12,036 bases of DNA from Comamonadaceae bacterium. Its GTDB lineage: Bacteria > Pseudomonadota > Gammaproteobacteria > Burkholderiales > Burkholderiaceae_C. The notes under the pieces are model-generated. The model was given only the letters and a program-made list of their open reading frames with translations, had not been told where the DNA came from and searched no databases. Each line of letters opens with the position of its first letter. Position 1 is the stretch's first letter. The stretch lies in assembly GCA_947460165.1 (NCBI GenBank), contig CANHKH010000059.1, positions 1 through 12,036 of the forward strand, written 5' to 3'. Positions 7,376-12,036 of this stretch are shown here, in pieces. A program made the position numbers and the translations under genes.

Positions 7376-8347
7376 TCAGTCGAGCTTGAGCGAGAGCGAC
7401 TTGATGGTCTCGGCCCACTTGCCGCTTTCATCGCGCATGTACTTGCCCAGGTCGGCCGCGGGCCCGCCTATCAGCTCGACGCCGGAGGCCGCCATTTTTT
7501 CCTTGACCTCGTTTTGGCGCAGCGCACTGTCTATGCTGCGGTTGAGCACGGCAATCACCGCGTCGGGTGTGCGCGCCGGCGCCACGATGCCGAACCAGGC
7601 GGTGGACTCGAAGCCGCTGAGCGCCTCGGCCACCGTGGGCAAGCTCTCCATGCCCTGCACGCGGGCGCGCGAGGCCACGGCCAGGCCGCGCATTTTTTGC
7701 GACTGCACATGCGGCAAGGTCGACGGTGAGTTGTCGAACATCACGTCGATCTGCCCGCCCATCAGATCGGTGGAGGCGGGCGCGCTGCCGCGGTAGGGAA
7801 TGTGGGTGATCTGCAGGCCAGCTCGGCGCTTGAGCAGCTCCATGGTCAGGTGGCTGGTGGTGCCGTTGCCTTGCGAGCCGTAGGAGAGCTTGCCTGGGTT
7901 GGCCTTGGCGTAGGCAATGAACTCATTGAGGTTCTGATAGGGCCGTTGCGGGTGGGCCACCAGCATGATGGGCACCGAGGCCACCAGGCTCACCGGAGCG
8001 AAATCGCGCAGGGGGTCGTAGCCTTGCTTGGTGTACAGATGCTGGTTGATGCTCAGCGGGCCGGCGGCCGACAGCATCAGGGTGTGGCCGTCGGGCTTGG
8101 CCTTGGCCACCATCTCGGCGCCGGTGTTGCCGCCGGCACCCCCGCGGTTTTCCACCAGCACGGGCTGCTTGAGCTCGCGTGACATGCGGTCGGCAATGGC
8201 GCGCGCCAGGATGTCGGTGGTGCCGCCGGGCGGGAAGGGCACGACCATGGTGATCGCGCGATCAGGAAAGGTCTGCGCGTGCAGGCCCAGGCAGGCGGTG
8301 AGCAGGCTCAGGCATGCCAGGCGGCGGGTGAGGGACGAGGGGTTCAT
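7376..8347 (-). CDS. Bug/TctC-family substrate-binding protein (second copy)
   Basis: This 323-residue periplasmic carboxylate-binding protein is of the same family as the one at 5648-6628 but clearly diverged, so it is a paralogue rather than a recent duplicate. The signal peptide is MNPSSLTRRLACLSLLTACLG with probable cleavage after LHA, near residue 24. Mature signatures are FPDRAITMVVPFPPGGTTD (first strand and carboxylate-binding loop), VENRGGAGGNTG near 63-74, ITHIPYRGS near 179-187 and IDVMFDNSP near 200. The ATG at 8347 has an AGAAAG eight bases upstream. It follows the LigI-like gene by 24 bases and precedes the GntR gene by 13. With no TctAB nearby it may use a permease elsewhere or act as a periplasmic sensor or scavenger. 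Confidence 0.93.
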   Translation of the reverse strand: MNPSSLTRRLACLSLLTACLGLHAQTFPDRAITMVVPFPPGGTTDILARAIADRMSRELKQPVLVENRGGAGGNTGAEMVAKAKPDGHTLMLSAAGPLSINQHLYTKQGYDPLRDFAPVSLVASVPIMLVAHPQRPYQNLNEFIAYAKANPGKLSYGSQGNGTTSHLTMELLKRRAGLQITHIPYRGSAPASTDLMGGQIDVMFDNSPSTLPHVQSQKMRGLAVASRARVQGMESLPTVAEALSGFESTAWFGIVAPARTPDAVIAVLNRSIDSALRQNEVKEKMAASGVELIGGPAADLGKYMRDESGKWAETIKSLSLKLD

Positions 8348-8371
8348 CGGCGTGTCTTTCTCAGCAGGTGT

Positions 8372-9268
8372 TTATTCGAAGCCATACAGGCGTGCCGGGT
8401 TGTCGACCAGCATCTGCTGCTGCACGGCGGGCTCGGGCGTCCACAGGGGGATCAGGTCGACCAGGTCGCCATCGTTGGGCATGGCCCCGGCGTAAATCGG
8501 GTGTGGCCAGTTGCTGCCCCACAGCAGCCGGTCGGGCCGCGCTGCGGCCACGCGGTGGATCATGGGCAGCATGTCGGCGTGTGGATAAGGCTGCGACGAC
8601 GAGCGGTACAGGCTGGCCAGCTTGACCCAGCAGCGGTCGGTCTCCAGCAGGTCCATCACCGCGCGCATGCCCGGCGAATCCACGCCCTCGCTGCCCCGCA
8701 CATGGCCCAGGTGGTCGAGCACAAAGGGGTTTGGCAGGGCGCGCAAGCGCGGCGCCAGGGCGACCAGCTCCTCTGAATGCTTGAGATGCAGCACCAAGTG
8801 CCAGCCCAGCTCCAGGGTCTGGGCGGCCAGGGCTTCCAGGTGCTCAAAGCTGGCGCCGCCGCGCACCACCGTGGACAGGCGGCAGCCACGCATGCCGCCT
8901 TGATGCAGGCGCTGCAGCTCATCGTGGCCCAGGCCAGGTCGGATCACGGCCACGCCGCGAGCCGACGGTCCCAGGCGCGCGATCGCGTCCAGGCTGACGC
9001 GGTTGTCGGTGCCATGCGCCCCGCCGTGCACCACCACCTTGCGCGCTATGCCCAGGGTCTGCAGCAGCGCGGCGTATTGCTCGACCGTGCAGTCTTCGGG
9101 CGTGTAGCTGCGCTCGGGCGAGAAAGGAAAGCGCGCCTCTGGGCCGAACACATGGGCGTGCGTGTCGCAGGCCAGCGCTGGCATCTGAAAGCGCGGTGTG
9201 CGCGTGTGCCGGTCTGGGCCCTGGCAGGGCGGGGCCTGCGGCGCTGCGCGCTCGGTGTCTTGCGCCAT
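8372..9268 (-). CDS. LigI-like amidohydrolase (predicted lactone hydrolase)
   Basis: This 298-residue predicted TIM-barrel hydrolase of the amidohydrolase 2 family resembles 2-pyrone-4,6-dicarboxylate hydrolase (LigI) and 4-sulfomuconolactone hydrolase, which open lactones in aromatic catabolism. Visible are DTHAHVFGP with H37 and H39, HLKH with H161, LDHLGH with H186, and WGSNWPHP near the C-terminus. In that last motif N253 occupies the place where LigI has its catalytic Asp (usually G-T-D-W-P-H-P). The start ATG 9268 has GAAGG five bases upstream, overlapping the stop of the preceding CMD gene. Longer in-frame codons to 9370 lie inside that gene. Residues 1-30 are Pro/Arg-rich and look unstructured. 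Reaction type is inferred from the family; the Asp replacement makes normal hydrolase activity uncertain. Confidence 0.82.
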   Translation of the reverse strand: MAQDTERAAPQAPPCQGPDRHTRTPRFQMPALACDTHAHVFGPEARFPFSPERSYTPEDCTVEQYAALLQTLGIARKVVVHGGAHGTDNRVSLDAIARLGPSARGVAVIRPGLGHDELQRLHQGGMRGCRLSTVVRGGASFEHLEALAAQTLELGWHLVLHLKHSEELVALAPRLRALPNPFVLDHLGHVRGSEGVDSPGMRAVMDLLETDRCWVKLASLYRSSSQPYPHADMLPMIHRVAAARPDRLLWGSNWPHPIYAGAMPNDGDLVDLIPLWTPEPAVQQQMLVDNPARLYGFE

Positions 9269-9276
9269 GCCGACCT

Positions 9277-9726
9277 TCAGGTGCTCGTGGCCTGCGCTTC
9301 GCGCGCGGCCACGCGGGCCAGGGTGTCGGCGCCCCGGTTGGCCGCTGGCAGGCCGCGGAACAAAAAGCACAGGCTCACAGCCGCCTGCAGCTCCTGCCAG
9401 CTCGCGCCTTCGTGGCGCGCGGCAATGGCGTGTGTTTCGGCCGCGTCGTTGCCGTCCATCAGCAGCATGCCAAAAAGCATCAGCTGCGTGACCTTGGGGT
9501 CCAGGTGCGGCGTCTCCATGGCGTGCGAGCGCAGGGCCTCCTGCATCTCAACGATCTGCGGGTCCAAGGCGCCCGTGAAAGTCATGCGCGCTTCCACCCG
9601 GGGCGGCAAAAAACCCAGCAGCTCGGTGTAGGTGGGTTTGTGGCGCGCCACCAGTTCGGCAGAGGCTGAAGGATCCAGGCCTGCGCCACGCAGGGCTTCG
9701 GTCAGGTTCACTTTTCCAGAGCTCAT
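9277..9726 (-). CDS. Carboxymuconolactone decarboxylase (CMD)-family protein
   Basis: This 149-residue small all-helical protein is of the CMD/AhpD superfamily. The C-terminal half carries the family pattern: DAAETHAIAARHEGASWQEL (94-113), with E97 and H99, then a hydrophobic helix and RGLPAANRGADTLA. Only one cysteine (C120) is seen, so the C-x-x-C of AhpD-type peroxidases is absent, which favours a lactone decarboxylase/isomerase role or a non-redox function. The start ATG 9726 has AAGGA five bases upstream (9736-9732). It is the first gene of the minus operon, facing the divergent promoter gap, and is followed after 8 bases by the LigI-like hydrolase. The pair suggests lactone processing after intradiol cleavage. 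The N-terminal 45 residues are less typical of the short catalytic CMD proteins. Confidence 0.85.
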   Translation of the reverse strand: MSSGKVNLTEALRGAGLDPSASAELVARHKPTYTELLGFLPPRVEARMTFTGALDPQIVEMQEALRSHAMETPHLDPKVTQLMLFGMLLMDGNDAAETHAIAARHEGASWQELQAAVSLCFLFRGLPAANRGADTLARVAAREAQATST

Positions 9727-9865
9727 GGATGTCCTTTTTGTCGAAATTTTCAGAAAGTCTAGGTTCGGATCTTCTTTAGTCCTCTCAGTATTTCCCCTAA
9801 AAAGCCAGCTGATCTCCATCCACTAAAATTATTTTGTCGTTTTTTTGACCCATAAGGACACTGCC
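9727..9865. promoter_or_regulatory. Divergent promoter/operator region between the CMD operon and hpaHI
   Basis: This 139-base gap separates genes transcribed in opposite directions and is clearly richer in A and T than its surroundings. A TAAAAT at 9824-9829 is one base from the sigma-70 -10 consensus for the rightward genes, but no good -35 was found at standard spacing. The octamer TTTTGTCG occurs twice in the same orientation (9736-9743 and 9832-9839), near each end of the gap, each beside a small AT palindrome (GAAA-T-TTTC at 9743-9751; AAAAT-T-ATTTT at 9825-9835). These are candidate binding sites for the GntR/FCD regulator; that link is inference. Confidence 0.5.
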
Positions 9866-10648
9866 ATGCTCACCGAAGCCGAACGCCTGCAAGCAGTCGA
9901 AACCCTGCTGCAAGCCCAGCGCGATTGCCGCCAGGCCAAGCTGCTGACCGATTCCTTCCCGCACATTGAGATCGAGGATTCCTACGCGATCTCCACCGCC
10001 GTGATGCAGCGCAAGGTGGCCGCTGGGGCCAAGCTCATCGGCCACAAGGTGGGCCTGACCTCCAAGGCCATGCAGGCCTCGTCCAAGATCAACGAGCCCG
10101 ATTACGGCTACCTGCTCGACAGCATGATGATTGCCGAGGGCGCCAAGGTGCCGCACGCGAGCTTTTGCCTGCCGCGCGTGGAGGTGGAACTGGCCTTTGT
10201 GCTGGGCCAGCCGCTCAAAGGCCCGGGCGTGACCTTGACCGACGTGCTGCGCGCCACCGAGTACGTGGTGCCGGCGCTGGAGATCGTCGATGCACGCCTG
10301 GTCGACCAGCGCAAGATCCAGGACACGATTGCCGACAACGGCGCCGCCGCCGGCCTGGTGCTGGGTGGGCGCCCGGTCAAGCCCATGGACGTGGACCTGC
10401 GCTGGGTCGCGGGCCTGATGTACCGGAACTCCGAGATCGAGGAAACCGGCGTGGCCGCAGGCGTGCTGGGCCACCCCGCCCTGGGTGTGGCCTGGTTGGC
10501 CAACAAGCTGGGCCAGCACGGCGTCGGGCTGGAGGCCGGGCATGTCGTGCTGGCTGGCTCCTTCACCCGCGTGGTCTTTGCCAAAAAGGGCGACACGCTC
10601 TTTGGTGACTTCGGGCCCCTGGGCAGCGTCTGCGTGCAATTCGTCTGA
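9866..10648 (+). CDS. hpaH: 2-oxo-hept-3-ene-1,7-dioate hydratase (HpaH) family
   Basis: This hydratase adds water to a 2-oxo-alkenoate from ring cleavage, giving the 4-hydroxy-2-oxo acid used by the following aldolase. The start ATG 9866 has AAGGA at 9854-9858 with 7-base spacing; a TTG at 9845 in frame lacks such a signal. The 260 residues match the family length (about 260-267). Metal-binding residues are E106, E108 (VEVELAF) and E139 (PALEIVD); other hallmarks are GHKVGLTSKAMQ at 59-70, DYGYLLD at 79-85 and the DNGAAAGLVLGG loop at 157-168. HpaH acts on 2-oxohept-3-enedioate in the homoprotocatechuate pathway, while relatives (MhpD, XylJ/DmpE) act on 2-hydroxypentadienoate. Pairing with an HpaI-type aldolase favours the dicarboxylate. 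The aldolase begins 10 bases after its stop. Confidence 0.9.
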   Translation: MLTEAERLQAVETLLQAQRDCRQAKLLTDSFPHIEIEDSYAISTAVMQRKVAAGAKLIGHKVGLTSKAMQASSKINEPDYGYLLDSMMIAEGAKVPHASFCLPRVEVELAFVLGQPLKGPGVTLTDVLRATEYVVPALEIVDARLVDQRKIQDTIADNGAAAGLVLGGRPVKPMDVDLRWVAGLMYRNSEIEETGVAAGVLGHPALGVAWLANKLGQHGVGLEAGHVVLAGSFTRVVFAKKGDTLFGDFGPLGSVCVQFV

Positions 10649-10658
10649 TGGGGCTGTG

Positions 10659-11453
10659 ATGGATCTGCCGGTCAATACGTTCAAGCGGGCTTTGCGCGAG
10701 GGCAGGCATCAGACGGGCCTGTGGATGACCCTGGCCAGCCATTACGCCACCGAATCGGTCGCTGCAGCGGGCTTCGACTGGCTGCTGCTGGACATGGAGC
10801 ACTCTCCCAACGACTACGACGACATCTTGCGGCAGATGCAGGTGGTGGCTGGCTACCCCACCCACGCGGTGGTCCGCCCCGCTTGGAATGACCCCTTGGC
10901 CTTCAAGCGCTTGCTGGACACGGGCGCGCAAACCCTGCTGGTTCCGTATGTACAGAACGCGGATGAAGCCCTGGCCGCAGTGCGCGCGATGCGCTATCCG
11001 CCCCATGGCATCCGTGGCATGAGTGCGGTCACCCGAGCCACCGGCTTCGGGCGCGTCGCCGACTACGCTCATCGCTGCAACGACGAGTTGTGTCTGCTGG
11101 TCCAGGTGGAAACCGTGGAGGCGCTCACCCAGATAGAGGCCATCGCTGCAGTCGATGGGGTTGACGGGATATTTATCGGCCCGGGCGACCTGGCCGCCAG
11201 CATGGGCATTGCCGGCCAACTCAAACACCCCCGATTGCTGCTTGCCATTGATGACGCCATTGCGCGCATCGTCGCCTGCGGCAAGGCGGCAGGCATCCTC
11301 ACCGGCGACCGTCAGCTGGCCAGACACTTCATGGACCGCGGCACGTCTTTCACGGCAGTGGGCGTGGATGCCAGCTTGCTGGCCCGCGCGGCTGACGACC
11401 TGGTCCGGGAATTCGTCACCCCCCCTGAACCCAGGCCGGCAAAGGCCGGCTGA
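10659..11453 (+). CDS. hpaI: 4-hydroxy-2-oxo-heptane-1,7-dioate aldolase (HpaI) family, class II
   Basis: This metal-dependent class II aldolase of the HpcH/HpaI family cleaves 4-hydroxy-2-oxo acids to pyruvate and an aldehyde (succinate semialdehyde for HpaI itself). The start ATG 10659 gives 264 residues, the usual length. Active-site residues known from E. coli HpaI are all present: H48 (DMEHSPN), R73 (VVRPAWND), E151 (QVETVEA) and D177 (GPGDLAASMG), and YPPHGIRG near 113-120 and AVGVDASLLARAA near 233-245 also fit. The frame runs on upstream into hpaH, but the family N-terminus (NTFKRALREGR) fits the ATG chosen. GGGG at 10650-10653 is a poor ribosome site, so coupling to hpaH is likely. 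Aldehyde specificity is broad in this family, so the natural substrate is not fixed. Confidence 0.92.
   Translation: MDLPVNTFKRALREGRHQTGLWMTLASHYATESVAAAGFDWLLLDMEHSPNDYDDILRQMQVVAGYPTHAVVRPAWNDPLAFKRLLDTGAQTLLVPYVQNADEALAAVRAMRYPPHGIRGMSAVTRATGFGRVADYAHRCNDELCLLVQVETVEALTQIEAIAAVDGVDGIFIGPGDLAASMGIAGQLKHPRLLLAIDDAIARIVACGKAAGILTGDRQLARHFMDRGTSFTAVGVDASLLARAADDLVREFVTPPEPRPAKAG
11435..11450 (+). other. Short GC hairpin at the 3' end of hpaI
   Basis: GCCGGC at 11435-11440 and GCCGGC at 11445-11450 can pair across an AAAG loop, overlapping the last codons of hpaI. There is no U-run afterwards, so it is at best a weak transcript-end or stability element. Confidence 0.25.
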
Positions 11454-11702
11454 TCCGCAAGATCTCCAAGCTCTGGCCCAGAAGGGTGCAGGTTGACTGA
11501 AGGCGATGCCCCAAGCATGGCCCCCGTTGCTGTGGGGCCAGTACGAGACTGGGGTCAGGGGTGACAAGCGGAGCTGGACTTTGAGGCCGATAGTCGCCTC
11601 CGTGGCGAAGGCGTGGTGGCAGCGATGTTGTCAAGGCGACGCACTTGAGCGCTTCAGATGGTTTGGCAAAATAGCCAATACCGACTCCAACAGGCATTCC
11701 CC
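11454..11702. other. 249-base non-coding spacer between hpaI and the antitoxin gene
   Basis: No supportable gene is seen here. The spacer holds an inverted repeat, TGGCCCC at 11518-11524 with GGGGCCA at 11534-11540 around a 9-base loop, followed by a G-rich run (ACTGGGGTCAGGGGTGAC, about 11548-11565) that resembles short repetitive elements often found between genes, though no second copy is present in the window. Neither has a U-run. The right end carries the promoter/operator of the antitoxin gene. Confidence 0.4.
11645..11678 (+). promoter_or_regulatory. Candidate autoregulated promoter of the antitoxin gene
   Basis: TTGAGC at 11645-11650 and CAAAAT at 11667-11672 are spaced by 16 bases and match the sigma-70 -35 and -10 consensus at 4 of 6 positions each. 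The -10 lies inside a perfect inverted repeat, TTGGC (11663-11667), six A/T bases, GCCAA (11674-11678), 24 bases before the start codon. This is the arrangement expected for a Phd/YefM-type repressor binding its own promoter. The function is inferred. Confidence 0.4.
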
Positions 11703-11972
11703 ATGCATGTCACCGCCACACAAGCCAAAAATCGCTTTGCTTACGTCTGCGCACAAGCGAAAGTGGCGCCGGTTTTCATCGAAAAAAATGGCCGCATTGA
11801 CAGTGTGATCTTGTCGGTGCAAGATTTTGAAGCACTGAAAGCGGCAAGCCAAACGAATTCTTTGGCGGAGCGCCAAAAAGCATTCAATCAAACCCACAAA
11901 GCATGGTTGGTCGAGCAAAACGCACGCTTTGAGAAGAACGGCCTGTGGTGTGACGACCTTCGTGTTGGGTGA
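11703..11972 (+). CDS. Phd/YefM-like type II antitoxin
   Basis: This 89-residue small protein is likely to be the DNA-binding antitoxin of a type II toxin-antitoxin pair. Residues 1-46 fit the Phd/YefM fold: MHVTATQAKNRFAYVCAQAK (strand and first helix), a VFIEKNGRIDSVILS hairpin, then DFEALKAA. Residues 54-87 (AERQKAFNQ... RFEKNGLWCDD) resemble the toxin-neutralising tail of CcdA rather than that of Phd. The start ATG 11703 follows an inverted repeat that could be its own operator; the ribosome site is weak. Codons are richer in A and T (AAA, GAA, GCA, CAA) than in the catabolic genes, suggesting independent acquisition. No toxin gene is complete in the window. A short frame starting ATG at 11972 overlaps its stop (TGATG) and stays open to the window edge, and could be the partner. 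Confidence 0.75.
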   Translation: MHVTATQAKNRFAYVCAQAKVAPVFIEKNGRIDSVILSVQDFEALKAASQTNSLAERQKAFNQTHKAWLVEQNARFEKNGLWCDDLRVG

Positions 11973-12011
11973 TGCATCTCGACCATCACCCCAACCCCCG
12001 CAACCAGCCGC

Positions 12012-12036
12012 TCAACGCACCTCGACCTGCGCGCCC
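12012..12036 (-). CDS. Possible C-terminus of a convergent minus-strand gene (partial)
   Basis: Read on the minus strand, the last bases encode G-A-Q-V-E-V-R followed by TGA (12014-12012), all with codons typical of this GC-rich genome. This is plausible as the end of a gene entering from the right, but seven codons cannot identify it. The competing reading is a plus-strand frame from ATG 11972 (M-H-L-D-H-H-P-N-P...), overlapping the antitoxin stop. At most one is likely real. Confidence 0.25.

Noticed and set aside
8777..9631. 284-residue plus-strand open frame
   Set aside because: It is antisense to the CMD and LigI-like genes and crosses both, with no family pattern.
9797..10684. 295-residue open frame on the minus strand over hpaH
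   Set aside because: It is the antisense shadow of hpaH, which has all metal ligands and a good ribosome site.
9866..11453. Assignment of the whole region to the homoprotocatechuate (hpa) pathway
   Set aside because: Only HpaH and HpaI types are present; no HpaB, C, D, E, F or G homologue is seen and the dioxygenase is intradiol.
10563..11567. 334-residue open frame on the minus strand over hpaI
   Set aside because: It is antisense to hpaI, which has every active-site residue; long antisense frames are common at this GC content.
1..12036. CRISPR arrays, tRNA/rRNA genes, insertion sequences, attachment sites
   Set aside because: No regularly spaced repeats, tRNA cloverleaf, rRNA stretches, transposase genes or paired terminal repeats were found on reading both strands by eye.

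Overview
The window looks like part of a chromosomal catabolic island from a high-GC betaproteobacterium, most likely of the Comamonadaceae/Burkholderiales. The reasons are the GC-rich codon usage, two stand-alone Bug/TctC-type periplasmic binding proteins (a family greatly expanded in that order), and the mix of TRAP transporter, FCD-type GntR regulator and ring-cleavage genes. Genus cannot be fixed from the sequence alone.

Layout. (1) Positions 1-4758, plus strand: a tight operon encoding a TRAP transporter (DctP-type binding protein, truncated by the window edge; DctQ-type; DctM-type), an ACMSD-like metal-dependent decarboxylase, and an intradiol ring-cleavage dioxygenase of the hydroxyquinol/catechol 1,2-dioxygenase type. 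DctQ/DctM and DctM/decarboxylase are joined by 4-base overlaps. (2) Positions 4765-9726, minus strand, converging on the first operon: reading from its promoter side, a carboxymuconolactone decarboxylase (CMD)-family protein, a LigI-like TIM-barrel lactone hydrolase, a TctC/Bug binding protein, a GntR/FCD regulator, a second TctC/Bug protein and an atypical NodB-fold (polysaccharide deacetylase-like) hydrolase. The two operons meet with a 6-base gap inside a perfect 14-base palindrome that contains both stop codons. (3) Positions 9866-11453, plus strand, divergent from the second operon across a 139-base AT-rich regulatory gap: an HpaH-type 2-oxo-alkenedioate hydratase and an HpaI-type class II aldolase. 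(4) Positions 11454-12036: a 249-base spacer, a Phd/YefM-like antitoxin gene with a candidate autoregulatory operator, and a short end region that may hold the C-terminus of a convergent minus-strand gene.

How the genes may work together (inference). A carboxylated, probably aromatic, compound is bound in the periplasm and imported by the TRAP system. In the cytoplasm it is decarboxylated and ring-opened between two hydroxyls by the intradiol dioxygenase, or ring-opened and then decarboxylated. Lactone intermediates may be processed by the CMD protein and the LigI-like hydrolase. A 2-oxo-alkenoate is hydrated by HpaH and split by HpaI to pyruvate plus an aldehyde. The GntR/FCD protein is the only regulator visible and probably senses a carboxylate.

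The combination does not match a complete textbook pathway. There is no extradiol dioxygenase (expected with HpaH/HpaI), no maleylacetate reductase (expected with hydroxyquinol cleavage), no ring hydroxylase and no cycloisomerase in the window. Either these lie outside it or the route is undescribed. No tRNA, rRNA, insertion sequence or CRISPR array was seen.
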